Shown: positions 17,917 through 29,652 of the stretch, piece after piece | Numbering within the stretch: the stretch's first letter is position 1 | Layout: each line of letters opens with the position of its first letter | From: JBBQUN01 sp963698395 | GTDB taxonomy: Bacteria > Actinomycetota > Acidimicrobiia > Acidimicrobiales > SZUA-35 | Direction: 5' to 3' | DNA: 64,000 bases | NCBI GenBank assembly: GCA_963698395.1 | Contig: CAVOQQ010000008.1 | Span: 1,178,001 to 1,242,000 of the forward strand | Translations under genes and position numbers: made by a program | The notes under the pieces: generated by a model | What the model saw: only the letters and a program-made list of their open reading frames with translations | What the model was told of the DNA's origin: nothing | Database searches by the model: none

Positions 17917-18765
17917 GTGCCCCGCATCGAGATCATCGATCATGAAGACCCCCGGATCTTCGTGTTCCAAGGACTCCGGGACCACACCCTTCGCCAACAG
18001 CGAGAGCTGCCGGGCGGCGAGATGGCCAGCTGGTTCATCGCCGAGGGCGATCTGGTGGTCGAGCGGGCGCTGGCCGCCGGCTACGAACTCGACTGCATTC
18101 TGATCGACGGCAAACGCAAGAAGCCGTTCGGCGATGCCATCGGCGACGAGATCCCGGTCTACGCCTGTGCACCCAACGTGTTGCAACACATCACGGGCTA
18201 CCACCTGCACCGCGGCTGCGTCGCCTGTTTCAAACGCAAGCCACTGCTCACTGTCGACGACGTGCTGCCGAACGCCCGCAACATCCTCGTGTGCGAGGGC
18301 ATCATGAATCCGACCAACATGGGCGTCATCCTGCGCTGTGCGGCCGGCCTCGGCATCGACTCGTTCTTCCTCGACCCGACGTGCAGCGACCCGCTCTATC
18401 GGCGCTCAGGCCGTGTCTCCATGGGTGAGGCCTACGCCCTCCCCTACGCTCGGCTGGACGCCTTCCCCGAGGGGCTCGACGTCTTGCGTGACGCCGGTGT
18501 CCGGCTCGTCGCGCTCACGCCCGGCGACCCCGACGTCCCCGGTCGTGAAGCCTTCGACATCGCCGAGCTGGTCGTCGAACGCGACGAGCGCGTCGCCCTC
18601 CTGCTGGGCAGCGAGGGCCCGGGCCTCACGGCCGGCACGCTCGAGGCTGTCCATCAGCGAGTACGTATTCCGATGTCGGGGAACGTCGACTCCATCAACG
18701 TCGGCTCCGCCTCCGCCGTCGCCTTCTACGCCCTCCAACGGGCTCGCATCGCCGGCGAACGCTGA
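17917..18765 (+). CDS. TrmH/SpoU-family RNA 2'-O-methyltransferase
   Basis: A 282-residue SPOUT methyltransferase, expected to 2'-O-methylate a tRNA or rRNA ribose with SAM. The N-terminal substrate-binding part (about 1-120) has VERALAAGYELDCILIDGKR. The trefoil-knot core shows motif 1 NPTNMGVILRCAAGLGIDSF (around residue 130), motif 2 LLLGSEGPGLT and motif 3 IPMSGNVDSINVGSASAVAF. GTG start at 17917. Its last 120 codons are overlapped on the other strand by the DUF2470 reading frame, which is probably over-extended. The target nucleotide cannot be inferred. Confidence 0.9.
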   Translation: MPRIEIIDHEDPRIFVFQGLRDHTLRQQRELPGGEMASWFIAEGDLVVERALAAGYELDCILIDGKRKKPFGDAIGDEIPVYACAPNVLQHITGYHLHRGCVACFKRKPLLTVDDVLPNARNILVCEGIMNPTNMGVILRCAAGLGIDSFFLDPTCSDPLYRRSGRVSMGEAYALPYARLDAFPEGLDVLRDAGVRLVALTPGDPDVPGREAFDIAELVVERDERVALLLGSEGPGLTAGTLEAVHQRVRIPMSGNVDSINVGSASAVAFYALQRARIAGER

Positions 18766-19671
18766 GTCGTCAGGGCTCGGCCACAGCGCCCACGAGTAGT
18801 CGTCCTCGGTCGGCTCGAGCAGCTCGGGGGTTTCCGGACCTTCGTCCTCGACCGTCGTCGTCTCCATGGCTTCGAGCAGCTCGGTGGCGGTCGGCCCCGC
18901 ACTCGGTCGAGGCTGCTGACGGGGAGCCCCCCGCCCCTGCGACTTTGCCGTTGGCGTCTCCATGGCCGATGAGCGCAGTCCGGCAATGGCCGCGTGCAGA
19001 TCTCCGACGGAGTCGAGACGCTTGGGAAACGGCACGCGGGTCACGCTGTTGCCGGGCGGCTCGGCCAGTTCGACCACGAGGCCGTAGCGATCGACCGACG
19101 TCAGTCGGGCCCAGGTCGCCCGCCAGCGGCCAACCAGTCCCTGCACCATGAGGAGCAGGTCGTCGCCGAGGCGATCGCTGATCTCGTCGACGAGGACGCG
19201 CTGGCGGTCGCCGCCGAATTCGTCGAGACCCGACAGCGGATCGGGCTCGGCGTTGGCGAGGTCGGCCGGAATCAGCCAGTGCGCCGTGCCGTCGTCGTCG
19301 AGCCACTGCACCCGCGAGGGCACGAGCCGGAGCCAGGAATAGTCGAGCGATTCCATGGGTCGGGTGAGATGGGGGTGGGCGGCGATGAGGGCAGGTTGCA
19401 GCGCCAGCTGCTGGAGTCCGGGCACGGGGGCCAGGTCGCCCTGGAGCACGAGGCGATCGCCGATCGACATACCGGCGCGAGCGTCTTGACGTGCTCGCAA
19501 GGTGATCGGGGCGAGGTTCGACAAGACCGTCACGGGCGCGCCGCTCCCGTCGTCGAGGATGGCGACGCGCATGAGGAGAGGCCGCCCGTCGTGGTCGACC
19601 GCAGCCAGGGTTGCCGTCAGGCCGGCAGCCAGGGCGGTGCGGGCCTGCTCGGCCAGCGAGGGAGCCATCAT
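18406..19671 (-). CDS. DUF2470 domain-containing protein (HugZ/pyridoxamine-oxidase-like)
   Basis: The first 260 residues form a two-domain flavin-reductase-like protein. A split-barrel part (ATLAAVDHDGRPLLMRVAIL, VLSNLAPITLRARQDARAGM, RLVLQGDLAPVPGLQQLALQ) is followed by a DUF2470 part (VDEISDRLGDDLLLMVQGL, TSVDRYGLVVELAEPPGN, VPFPKRLD). Such proteins are related to heme-degrading HugZ and plant GluTR-binding proteins. The start is ATG 19671 or 19668. After residue 260 the sequence becomes a low-complexity tail, and the frame continues antisense through 360 bases of the TrmH gene. A single-base change near 18780 would instead end it at 18770, just clear of TrmH. The true C-terminus is therefore uncertain. 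Confidence 0.7.
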   Translation of the reverse strand: MMAPSLAEQARTALAAGLTATLAAVDHDGRPLLMRVAILDDGSGAPVTVLSNLAPITLRARQDARAGMSIGDRLVLQGDLAPVPGLQQLALQPALIAAHPHLTRPMESLDYSWLRLVPSRVQWLDDDGTAHWLIPADLANAEPDPLSGLDEFGGDRQRVLVDEISDRLGDDLLLMVQGLVGRWRATWARLTSVDRYGLVVELAEPPGNSVTRVPFPKRLDSVGDLHAAIAGLRSSAMETPTAKSQGRGAPRQQPRPSAGPTATELLEAMETTTVEDEGPETPELLEPTEDDYSWALWPSPDDSAFAGDASPLEGVEGDGGGGADVDGVDVPRHRNTYSLMDSLERAGREARALAAQQEGDALVAFDDQLGDVEGFTTGDVGVAGRERDEPDTGVTQDVEPLGEGVQPSVGEGVGLTHGDTA

Positions 19672-19741
19672 GATGGTGCTATCGGCAGGATCGGGCCCGA
19701 CTGGAGTGGCACGATTCGCCCCGGCGAGGCAGCATCTGCCG

Positions 19742-21349
<1,608 letters not shown>

Positions 21350-21370
<21 letters not shown>

Positions 21371-24220
21371 ATCGACGTCGGCGGCGAGCACCGCCACCGG
21401 GCTGAGCGCGCGGGCGTCGTGGCGTTCGACTTGGGAGCGGCAGGACCATCCGGTGGCGACCACGGTGGCGCCGACCCCGCCGGCCGTCTCCAGATGCGGG
21501 CGCCACAGCTGCTCGAACAGGGCCTTCGACAGGTCGGCGTGTTCGGCCTCGTGGCCGAAGACCCCGGCCATGCCGCAACAGCCCGTGGTGACCTGATGCA
21601 CGTCGTGGCCGACCGAGCGCAACACCGTGGACCACTGGTCGATCCAGGAGGGAGCAAGCGCCTGTTCGGTGCAGTGACCGAACAGATGCAGCGTGCGCGG
21701 GTTGTCGGTCGACGGCAGGCGATGCAGACGGTCGATCACCAGCTCGACGAGCGGACGGACCGCCTTGGTGGGATACGACGGGTCGACCTTCGCGTAGTCG
21801 TGGCGGTGCATGAGCGTGAGGGCCGGATCGAGCGACACGGCAACGGCGCCTGCCTGTTCGATCTGGGCGAGGAGGGAACGTTGACGACCGGCCGCCTTGG
21901 CAAAGCGTCGCCGGAACCCCTTCACGTGATCGAACTTTGCGGTCGGCACCAGTTTGGACACCGCCGTTCGGTAGCCCAGCAGCTCGAGCAGGCGGACGGC
22001 GGCGAGGAGTTCGTCACGATCGAGCACCGAGGTGAACACGTCGGCCAGCAGCACGACGTCGAGGTCGACGTCATCGGGGTCGAACGTCGACACCGTCGTC
22101 ATCCGGTCGGTGCCGCGTCGATCCGGTCGGGGAATGTCGGGAAGATCGACCAATCCGAGCCGAGCCGCAGCCCGGGACGCGACGAACGAGTTGCGCCCCG
22201 GTATCCGTTGCAGCACGGGCACCGCGGTCTCGAACTGCGACAGTACGTGGTCGCGCAGCGGCCGCCGCCTCGTTCGGTAGTACGCCTCGAAGAATCGTGA
22301 CTTCAGCTCGGGGACGTCGACCGACACCGGGCAGTGCCCGGTGCACGCCCCGCAGGAGAGGCACGTGTGCATCGATCGGGCCACGGCGTCGGCGAGCACA
22401 TCATCGCCGGATTGCGCCGAATCGCCGGATTGCGCCGAATGCTCGGCGGAAAGCCACGCCCGAATCAGGTCGGTTCGTCCCTTGGGCGCCTGCACCGGGT
22501 CGTTGGTCACCTTGTAGGACGGGCACATCACCTCGGCGTTGCCGTGGTGGTGACACAAGCCGTTCCCATTGCAGTCGAACGCGTGGGCGTAGTCGTTGCG
22601 AATCGTGACCGGCACCGCCCGGTCGAAGCGGGCACGCCGAGGCACCGTGGCCAATCCGATCAGCGGCTCGTCGGATCCGAGCGGGCGATACAGCTTGCCA
22701 GGATTCATTCGGTCGAGTGGGTCGAAAGCGGTCTTGATCGCTCGCATCTGTTCGATCAGTTCGGGCGACAGCACGTGGTCGACCACCGAACTCCGCAGAC
22801 CGCGGCCGTGCTCGCCCCAGAGAATGCCGCCGAACCGGTCGAGCAGGTCGAGCACGTCGGCGGTGATCGTCTCGATCAGGGCTTCATGATCGGCACTCAC
22901 CGGATCGAGTGCCGGGCGAACGTGAACACAGCCGACATCGGCGTGTCCGAACATGGCGTAGTCGACGCCGTGGCCGTCGAGCAGCGCCCGGAAGGCGGCG
23001 ATGAACGCCGGAAGGTCAGCGACCGGCACGGCGCAGTCTTCGACGAAGGCGGTCGGTCTTGGTGCGCCGTGGGGAACCTTGGCGAGGAGCCCGACGGCGT
23101 CGGCTCGAACCTTCCAGATCGCGGCCCGAGCAGCCGCTTCGCCGATGAGGGCCGCGCTGCTCGCGCGGCCCGAATCCGCCAGCGTGCCGAGCACGGCTCG
23201 GAGATCACCGCTGGTTGCCGGTACGTCGTACTCGCACAGGAGGATGGCCTCGGTTCCGGCCGGTACATGTGGGCTGAGGTGTGGCCAGGCGGGTGAGGCC
23301 GCTCCTCGTTCGAGGGTCACCCGGTCGGACACCTCGATGGCCGACGGCCCGATGATCTCGGGCCCGTCGTCGTCGTGTCCGGCCAGGTGGACGGCGTCGA
23401 GCAGGGCGTCGTCGAGGCTGGGATACGCGGCGACGATCAGTGTCGTTGCCGCCGGAATCGGGGTGAGGACGACCGTCGCCTGCACGACGATCCCCAGGGT
23501 CCCCTCTGCCCCGCAGAGCACGGGGATGGGGTCGACCAGTCCGTCGTGGTGCACACGACTGATCCCGTACCCACTGAAGCCGCGAGCGAGTTCGGGAAGG
23601 TCGAAGGGGCCGGCGTCTCGTAGCGACAACAACGCCGCCCAGATCCGGCCGATGACGCCGGGTTCGGCGGCCTGGTCGATGGCATCGGCCACCGGCAGGG
23701 CGCTCGCGGTCCACAGGGTGCCATCGGCGAGGACGACATCGACCGATTCGACGTGGCGATTGGTCCGTCCGTACACGATCGACCCCTTGCCCGCTGCGTC
23801 GGTGGCGATCATTCCACCGACCGTCGCCCGGTTTCGGGTCGAGGTGTGCGGCGCCCAGAACAACCCGTGTTCGGCCAGTCGGGCGTCGAGTTCGCCGGCG
23901 ACGAGCCCCGGTTCGACGATCGCTCGGCGGGCGACAGGGTCGATCTCGATCAGTCGATGGAGGTGCTGGCGGGTGTCGATCGCCAGGCCGTCGGTCAGAC
24001 ACTGGCCGTTGGTCGAGGTGCCACCGCCTCGAGCGACCACGGCCAGCGGCTCGGTGAGGGCGTTGTTGTCGCGGACCAGTCGCACCACGTCGGCCGCCGT
24101 CTGGGGCATGGCGACACGAGCGGGGAGCCACTGATGGACCGAGTTGTCGGTCGAGCGAGACACACGGGCCGCGATCTCGCCGGTCGGGTGATGGTGGTTC
24201 GATGTCGGCTGGTCGAGCAT
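21350..24220 (-). CDS. FAD- and Fe-S-containing D-2-hydroxyacid dehydrogenase (YdiJ-like)
   Basis: A 956-residue fusion with the architecture of YdiJ/D-2-hydroxyglutarate dehydrogenase. The FAD-binding type 4 domain (about 35-220) has LAVVARGGGTSTNGQCLTDG and STRNRATVGGMIATDAAGKG. The FAD-oxidase C-terminal domain (about 240-520) contains MFGHADVGCVHVR and LWGEHGRGLRS. A linker follows with NGNGLCHHHGNAEVMCPSY, then a ferredoxin motif CLSCGACTGHCPV (around 618-630). The C-terminal CCG-type domain has TTGCCGMAGVFGHEAEH. It would oxidise D-2-hydroxyglutarate or D-lactate and pass electrons to a carrier. The ATG at 24220 overlaps the GNAT stop (TGATG), with a TTG just upstream as an alternative. 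It is the last gene of a three-gene operon. Confidence 0.88.
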
Positions 24221-24879
24221 CAAGACTGCCGATCATCTGGGTCGACATCACCTGGGTCGGCATGGTGAGGGTTTTCCCAGACCAGGAAGGTGGCGATGCC
24301 ACCCCCGGCAGTTCCGTTGACATAGCCGGGCAGGAGACCGCGGACTTCGAAGCCCTGACGGAGCTGGAAGCTCAGGGTCGGGTCGGTCCGGCGTCCTTCC
24401 ACGACATCGATGATGTAGGTCGGGGCATCGACGGTGTCCATGACCGCTCGATAGCCCGGGATCATGCCGCCGGCAAGGATGCCCCGAAGGTTCTCGGCTC
24501 GTACGAGACGGCGACGAGCTTCATAGAGCAGCGCACCGAGCCCTTTGCCACGTTGTTCGGGGTGCACGGTGATGTCGAGGCCGTAGTACCAGGAACCGGT
24601 CGGATCGTGCGCCGACTCGTCGGCCACGTCGTCGATGGTGTGCAGCGGCCGCTCGAGATCGAACGAGAGTCGCCACCCCAGTGCCATGCCCCACAGGGTG
24701 TCTGCGTCGTCGACCACCGCGAACGAGCCCTCGGGAAAGACCCGTGCATGGGTCGCGACATCGGACGCAAGCAAGCGATGATCGGGATCGAGGAATGGGT
24801 AGCTGATGGCCTCGATCTCGACCGCGGCGAATCCGTCGGCCGCCGTCAGCGATCGGACTCGGAACCCTTCGGCGGTCAT
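24220..24879 (-). CDS. GNAT-family N-acetyltransferase
   Basis: A 219-residue acetyl-CoA-dependent acyltransferase. The acetyl-CoA-binding motif A is HPEQRGKGLGALLYEARRR (Q/R-x-x-G-x-G/A, around residues 110-128), preceded by strand beta-4 GLDITV. The N-terminus (FRVRSLTAADGFAAVEIEA) matches the GNAT start. The C-terminus, about 75 residues past motif A (QGFEVRGLLPGYV), is a little longer than the minimal domain. ATGA overlap with the upstream oxidoreductase stop at 24876 and TGATG overlap with the downstream dehydrogenase start fix its ends and show tight operon membership. The acceptor is unknown; modification of an amine handled by the neighbouring oxidase is one possibility. Confidence 0.87.
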   Translation of the reverse strand: MTAEGFRVRSLTAADGFAAVEIEAISYPFLDPDHRLLASDVATHARVFPEGSFAVVDDADTLWGMALGWRLSFDLERPLHTIDDVADESAHDPTGSWYYGLDITVHPEQRGKGLGALLYEARRRLVRAENLRGILAGGMIPGYRAVMDTVDAPTYIIDVVEGRRTDPTLSFQLRQGFEVRGLLPGYVNGTAGGGIATFLVWENPHHADPGDVDPDDRQS

Positions 24880-26219
24880 CGGCGCAGGTACTTCCAGACG
24901 AGTTCGGCTTGTTTGGCCGGTTTTCCGGTGCGCTGCTCGTGGCGATCGGCTCGCTCGAACAGCTCGGCTCCCAGTTTGATCGCAGCGAAGCGGAAGGGCT
25001 CGGGTGCCCAGCGCCGTGACGGCTTCCTCACCCACGGCAGCGAGGTGAGGGCGTCATCGAACTCGCCGCCGCCGGCCTCGGCGATGAGGTGGGCGAGACA
25101 GCGACCGGCGAGATTCGTTGCCGCCACGCCCTCACCGACATAGCCACCGGCTCGATAGAGACCATCCCCCAGCGCGTTGACCGTTGGCGTCCAGTTCCGA
25201 GGCACGCCGAGCACGCCTCCCCACTGGTGTGTGATCCTGGCGTCCTTCACCGAAGGGAACAGGTCGTGCAGCGTGTCGATGATCATCTGGTGATAGCGGG
25301 GATCGCTCTCGGTTGCCGGGTCGATCGCCGAACCGAAGCGGTAGGGCGCGCTTCGACCGCCGAACGCCAGTCGGTCGTCGGCGGTTCGCTGCCCGTAGAT
25401 CACCCGGTAGCGAGCGTCGGCGAAGGTGGGCCTGGTCTCGAGTCGGATCTCGTCGAGCACGTCGGCCGGCAGCGGCTCGGTCGCGACCATCAGCGAATAC
25501 AACGGCACCAACGAGCGTCGGTGTCCGTCGAGGTCACGGGTGTAGGCCTCGGTGGCCATGACCACCGACGGGGCGCTGATCGTGCCGTGCTCGGTCTGGA
25601 CCGCCCCCGCCGAGAGTGCGTGGGCTCGAGTTCGCTCGCGGATCACGATCCCTCGACGCTCACACGCTTCGGCCAACCCGACGACGAGCTTGCCGGGGTG
25701 CAGTGCCGCGGTCTGCGGGAGATGCAGCGCGCCGAGCACCCTGGTGGCATTGCAGAGCTCGCGAGCGGCATCGGCATCGAGCCAGCGAGCGGGCCCTTCG
25801 ACCTGGGACTGGAGTCGCTCCACCTGGGCCGGATTCCGAGCCAGGTAGAGCTCGCCTCCGAGGGCCCAATCACAGTCGATGCCTTCGGCCAGCGTGACCT
25901 GCCGGATCTCCTCGACCGTGTGGTGCATGGCCGAGTCCATACGATCGCCACCTCCTGGGCCGGCGAGTGCGTCCCAGCGATCGGCATCGGCGGCGACCTC
26001 GCTGATACACCAGCCGCCATTGCGCCCCGAGGCGCCGAAGCCGACGTGATGGGCGTCGATCACCATGATCGATGCCGAGGGAAGCAACGCGGCGAGATAG
26101 TAGGCGGTCCACAAGCCGGTGAAACCCGCACCGACGATGACGACGTCGACCGCAGCGTCTCCCGGCAAGACCGCTCGGTCGTGACGTGGAGCCATCGTGT
26201 CAGACCACAGGTCGTTCAT
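24876..26219 (-). CDS. FAD-dependent amine/amino-acid oxidase (DAO family)
   Basis: A 447-residue flavoprotein of the DAO/glycine-oxidase type. VDVVIVGAGFTGLWTAYYLA (around residues 24-43) is the ADP-binding fold, and SGRNGGWCISE is the conserved loop after the second strand that binds FAD. The C-terminal QWGGVLGVPRNWTP and GLYRAGGYVGEGVAATNLAG complete the FAD site. Relatives include gamma-glutamylputrescine oxidase (PuuB), so oxidation of a primary or secondary amine is likely. The ATG at 26219 is favoured; another ATG lies 12 bases upstream. It is first of an operon with GNAT and the YdiJ-like gene, and divergent from a small membrane protein gene. Confidence 0.88.
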   Translation of the reverse strand: MNDLWSDTMAPRHDRAVLPGDAAVDVVIVGAGFTGLWTAYYLAALLPSASIMVIDAHHVGFGASGRNGGWCISEVAADADRWDALAGPGGGDRMDSAMHHTVEEIRQVTLAEGIDCDWALGGELYLARNPAQVERLQSQVEGPARWLDADAARELCNATRVLGALHLPQTAALHPGKLVVGLAEACERRGIVIRERTRAHALSAGAVQTEHGTISAPSVVMATEAYTRDLDGHRRSLVPLYSLMVATEPLPADVLDEIRLETRPTFADARYRVIYGQRTADDRLAFGGRSAPYRFGSAIDPATESDPRYHQMIIDTLHDLFPSVKDARITHQWGGVLGVPRNWTPTVNALGDGLYRAGGYVGEGVAATNLAGRCLAHLIAEAGGGEFDDALTSLPWVRKPSRRWAPEPFRFAAIKLGAELFERADRHEQRTGKPAKQAELVWKYLRR

Positions 26220-26285
26220 GGTGCACAGCATGCCGCAGAACGACCGACTCCGCGGTGAACATCGGATCCCGATAGCGTTGCTTTC

Positions 26286-26675
26286 GTGACGACGACCGAA
26301 GCAGTTCCCACCAGGCCCGAGGGCTCGAAGGCCGACGCCTTCATGAAGCGGTTCCTGCGGGTCGATCAGGCACAGCCTTCCACCCAGGCGCAGGCCCAAT
26401 CGGCCTTCCAGACCTCGATTCTGGTGTCGTCGGTCCGGTGCCTGCTCACCTACATCTTCTTCCCCTTCGTCGCTCCTGCGATCGGTATGGCCGCGTCGGT
26501 CGGTCGACCGCTGGGTATCGCCATCAGCGTGGTCGCCATGGCCTCGATCACCATCAGCATGCGACGATTCTGGCGGTCGGACCACCCCAAGCGCTGGCAC
26601 TACACGATCCTCGGTGGCACGGTGTTCTGTTTTCTCGTCGTATCCCTGATCGTCGACGTCGTGGGTCTACTCTGA
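26286..26675 (+). CDS. Small membrane protein of unknown function
   Basis: A 129-residue protein I do not recognise. The N-terminal 45 residues are polar with a Gln/Ala/Ser run (AQPSTQAQAQSAFQ). Three hydrophobic stretches follow: ILVSSVRCLLTYIFFPFVAP, IGMAASVGRPLGIAISVVAM and TILGGTVFCFLVVSLIVDVV. A basic loop RRFWRSDHPKRWH lies between the second and third. It starts with GTG at 26286, divergent from the amine oxidase, and ends 77 bases before trkA. Codon use matches neighbours, so it is probably a real conserved actinobacterial membrane protein. Confidence 0.7.
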   Translation: MTTTEAVPTRPEGSKADAFMKRFLRVDQAQPSTQAQAQSAFQTSILVSSVRCLLTYIFFPFVAPAIGMAASVGRPLGIAISVVAMASITISMRRFWRSDHPKRWHYTILGGTVFCFLVVSLIVDVVGLL

Positions 26676-26752
26676 GGCCTTGGCTTCTGCTCCGCCGTTG
26701 TGAGGAGCCCGAACCGCCTACCATCTGACCACCTACAGGGAGAGTTCACCGC

Positions 26753-28096
26753 GTGCATGTCGTTGTGATCGGAGCCGGTGAGATCGGGTGGTATCTCGCC
26801 CAGCGCCTCGAAGCTGAGAACCACGACGTCGTCATGGTCGAAATGGATGCCGCCCGTGCGGCAGCCATCGGTTCCACCCTCGACCTGCAGGTCGTCATCG
26901 GCAGCGGCACGAGTCCGGCCGCACTCCAGTCGGCACGTATCGAGCGGGCCGACCTCGTGGCCGCAGTAACCGACTCTGACGAGGCGAACCTCGTCGCTGC
27001 CCTCCTCGCTCGCCAGCTGGGTGTTGCCACCACGATCATCCGCATCCAATCCGACGAGCTTCGCGGTCCTGCCGGCAGCACCCTGCTCACCGAGGCGGGT
27101 GCCGACCTGGTGATCGACCCCGATGCCGACACCGCCGACGAGATCCTCGAACTGGTGCACGCCACCGGTGCCGACGAGGTCTACCCGATGGCCGGGGGGG
27201 AGTTGCAGGTCATCGGTTGCGTCATCGGCGAGCATGCACCGCTCGCAGGCCAGAGTCTGGCCGATATCGGAGCGGCGTTCGAACCGAATTGGGAGTTCCT
27301 CTTCGGTGCGGTGACCCGCGACGGTGTCACCTCGATTCCTCGAGGAGCTCAACGCCTCCTCCCCGGCGATCACGTCCGCGTCCTCACCAAGCGGTCGGCC
27401 CGAACCCAGATTCTCGAGCTGGTCGGCGCTCCGGGTGGTGCAGCCCAGCGGGTCATGGTGCTCGGGGGCGGAGCCATCGGCACTCGTGTTGCTCGCAGCC
27501 TGCACGACGAAGGGATCGAGGTCACGCTCATCGAGCAGGATCCGCTCCGGGCCCGACGACTGGCCGAAGAACTTCACCGTGCCATCGTGGTGCAAGGCGA
27601 CATCTCCGATACCGAACTGCTGGCCCAGGAACGGGTCGGTCGCATGGACCTGGTCATCGCCGCCACCGGCGACGACGCCTCGAACGTGCTCGCCTGCGCC
27701 TACGCAGCGGCCCAGGGTGCCTACACCGTCACGGTCCTCCATCGGCTCGCCCTGCTCCCGCTGGTCCGCCAGTTCGGCATCAACGCAGCGCTGAGCCCCC
27801 GAACGGCGTCGGCCAATGCCGTACTCCGCCATGTCCGAGGCACTCGAACCGTGGCGACGTTCCTCGAGTCCGACAACGAGGTCGACGAACTGACCATCGA
27901 GGCAGGCAGCCGGGCCGACGGCGCCATCGTCGCCGATCTCGCTCTTCCCCACGACATCCTCGTCGGCGCCGTCATCAGATCCGACGGCACTTCCGAGATC
28001 GTTCGTGGACGGACCCAGCTGTGGGCCAAGGATCACATCGTGTTGTTCGCCAATGGTGACGCCCTCGCCGACGCCAGAGCCTTCTTCACCGTATGA
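26753..28096 (+). CDS. trkA: Trk potassium uptake system regulatory subunit TrkA
   Basis: A 447-residue full-length TrkA with two RCK halves. VVVIGAGEIGWYLAQRL opens the first TrkA-N Rossmann domain and MVLGGGAIGTRVARSLHDEG (around residue 235) the second. Each is followed by a TrkA-C region (GDHVRVLTK and KDHIVLFANGD near the ends). It sits on the cytoplasmic face of the TrkH channel and gates it in response to nucleotides. GTG start at 26753 after AGGGAGAG. The stop overlaps the trkH start (ATGA), so the pair is translationally coupled. Confidence 0.96.
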   Translation: MHVVVIGAGEIGWYLAQRLEAENHDVVMVEMDAARAAAIGSTLDLQVVIGSGTSPAALQSARIERADLVAAVTDSDEANLVAALLARQLGVATTIIRIQSDELRGPAGSTLLTEAGADLVIDPDADTADEILELVHATGADEVYPMAGGELQVIGCVIGEHAPLAGQSLADIGAAFEPNWEFLFGAVTRDGVTSIPRGAQRLLPGDHVRVLTKRSARTQILELVGAPGGAAQRVMVLGGGAIGTRVARSLHDEGIEVTLIEQDPLRARRLAEELHRAIVVQGDISDTELLAQERVGRMDLVIAATGDDASNVLACAYAAAQGAYTVTVLHRLALLPLVRQFGINAALSPRTASANAVLRHVRGTRTVATFLESDNEVDELTIEAGSRADGAIVADLALPHDILVGAVIRSDGTSEIVRGRTQLWAKDHIVLFANGDALADARAFFTV

Positions 28097-29652
28097 ACCT
28101 GCCATTCGCAGCGCAGCAGCCATCGGCCCAGCAGCCCGACAGGGCGCCGACCAGGCGACCGTGGCGTCGACGCTTCGGCCATCTGCCGACGCACGTCGGC
28201 GGGATCACCTCCGCCGTCGCCGGCATCGGCATGATCATCTCGGGCTTCGTAGGACTTCTCGAGTCCGACGACCAATGGTTCATCATCGTGTTGTGCGGCC
28301 TCGCGGCACTCGCCGTCGGCGCTGCGATCTACCTCGTCACCCGAGTGCCGGAACAGATCCAGCTCGTCGACATCTTCGTCACCGTCACCGTCGCCTGGCT
28401 GGCGCTGGCCGTTGCCGGGGCCCTCCCCTATCTGGCAACGGGAACCCTGGATTCGGTCGACGACGCCCTGTTCGAGGCCATTGCAGGGTTCACCACGACC
28501 GGGGCCACGGTGCTGCGTCCGATCGAAGGCACTTCGCGAGGCCTCCTGTTCTGGCGTGCGATCACCCAGTGGATCGGGGGCATGGGAGTGATCGTGCTCG
28601 TCGTCGCCGTCTTGCCGACCATGGGAACCGGCGGCTTCGGCCTCATCGAAGCCGAGGCCCCCGGACCAGCAGGCGAACGGCTCACGCCACGGGTGCGCCA
28701 CACCGCCGCTCGGCTCTGGGGGATCTACATCGGCTTCACGATCGTGCTCGCCGCCGCCTATGCGCTGGCGGGCATGAGTCTCTACGACTGCCTCGCCCAC
28801 AGCTTCACCACCGTGTCCACCGGTGGCTTCTCGCCCTACAACGCCTCCCTCGGCCACTTCGACTCGGCAACCATCGAGTGGATCGCCATCGTTGCGATGT
28901 TCCTCGCCGGCGGCAGTTTCACGCTGTACCTTCGACTCCTGCGCGGCCAACCCGGCCCGCTCCTCACGAGCGTCGAGTTCCGGTTCTACTCCGCCTTCGT
29001 CGTCGGCATGGCCGCGCTGCTTCACATCACCGCCGACCCTGCGACGTCGGGTCACCAATCGATTCGCGACGCGGCCTTCGCCACCACCTCGTTGGTGTCG
29101 ACCACTGGCTTCGGAACGGCCGATTTCGCCCAGTGGAGTGATGCAGCCCAGGCCCTGATTCTTCTGGCCCTCCCGATCGGCGCCATGGCCGGATCGACTG
29201 CCGGCGGCGTGAAGTTGGTTCGCGTCATCGCCGTTGCGAGCTTCGCTCACCGTGCCACGCTCCGTCAGCTGCACCCACGCATCGTGCGGCCGGTCCGCGT
29301 CGGCAACAATGTGCTCGATGAGCAGACGACCAACAAGGTGCTCGGCTTCATCGTGCTGGCCCTCGCCAGTTTCGGCGGCGGTGCGGTGATCATCTCCCTC
29401 ACCGGCGTCGACCTCGTCACGGCCCTGTCGGCTTCGGCAACGAGCTTCGGCAACGTCGGTCCTGGTCTGAACGACGTCGGTCCGAGCAGCGACTTCCTCA
29501 CGCTGCCTCGACTCGCGCGGTGGGTGGCGATGGGCAACATGCTCCTGGGCCGGCTCGAGATCTACCCGATTCTGCTTGCGCTCGCCGCACTCCCCCAACC
29601 ATGGCGTCGAGTGCGACGAATGCTCACGTCGACGAGACCCTCGCGGCACTGA
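28093..29652 (+). CDS. trkH: Trk potassium uptake channel TrkH
   Basis: A 519-residue membrane K+ transporter, the pore subunit partner of TrkA. Four pore-loop signatures are present in order: AGFTTTGATVL, SFTTVSTGGFSPYN, TTSLVSTTGFGTADF and SATSFGNVGPGLNDVGP, each with the selectivity-filter Gly. About ten hydrophobic segments occur. The N-terminal 35 residues are basic and Gln-rich. ATGA overlap with trkA. The 3' end overlaps the convergent molybdenum-hydroxylase gene by 29 bases. Confidence 0.96.
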   Translation: MNLPFAAQQPSAQQPDRAPTRRPWRRRFGHLPTHVGGITSAVAGIGMIISGFVGLLESDDQWFIIVLCGLAALAVGAAIYLVTRVPEQIQLVDIFVTVTVAWLALAVAGALPYLATGTLDSVDDALFEAIAGFTTTGATVLRPIEGTSRGLLFWRAITQWIGGMGVIVLVVAVLPTMGTGGFGLIEAEAPGPAGERLTPRVRHTAARLWGIYIGFTIVLAAAYALAGMSLYDCLAHSFTTVSTGGFSPYNASLGHFDSATIEWIAIVAMFLAGGSFTLYLRLLRGQPGPLLTSVEFRFYSAFVVGMAALLHITADPATSGHQSIRDAAFATTSLVSTTGFGTADFAQWSDAAQALILLALPIGAMAGSTAGGVKLVRVIAVASFAHRATLRQLHPRIVRPVRVGNNVLDEQTTNKVLGFIVLALASFGGGAVIISLTGVDLVTALSASATSFGNVGPGLNDVGPSSDFLTLPRLARWVAMGNMLLGRLEIYPILLALAALPQPWRRVRRMLTSTRPSRH

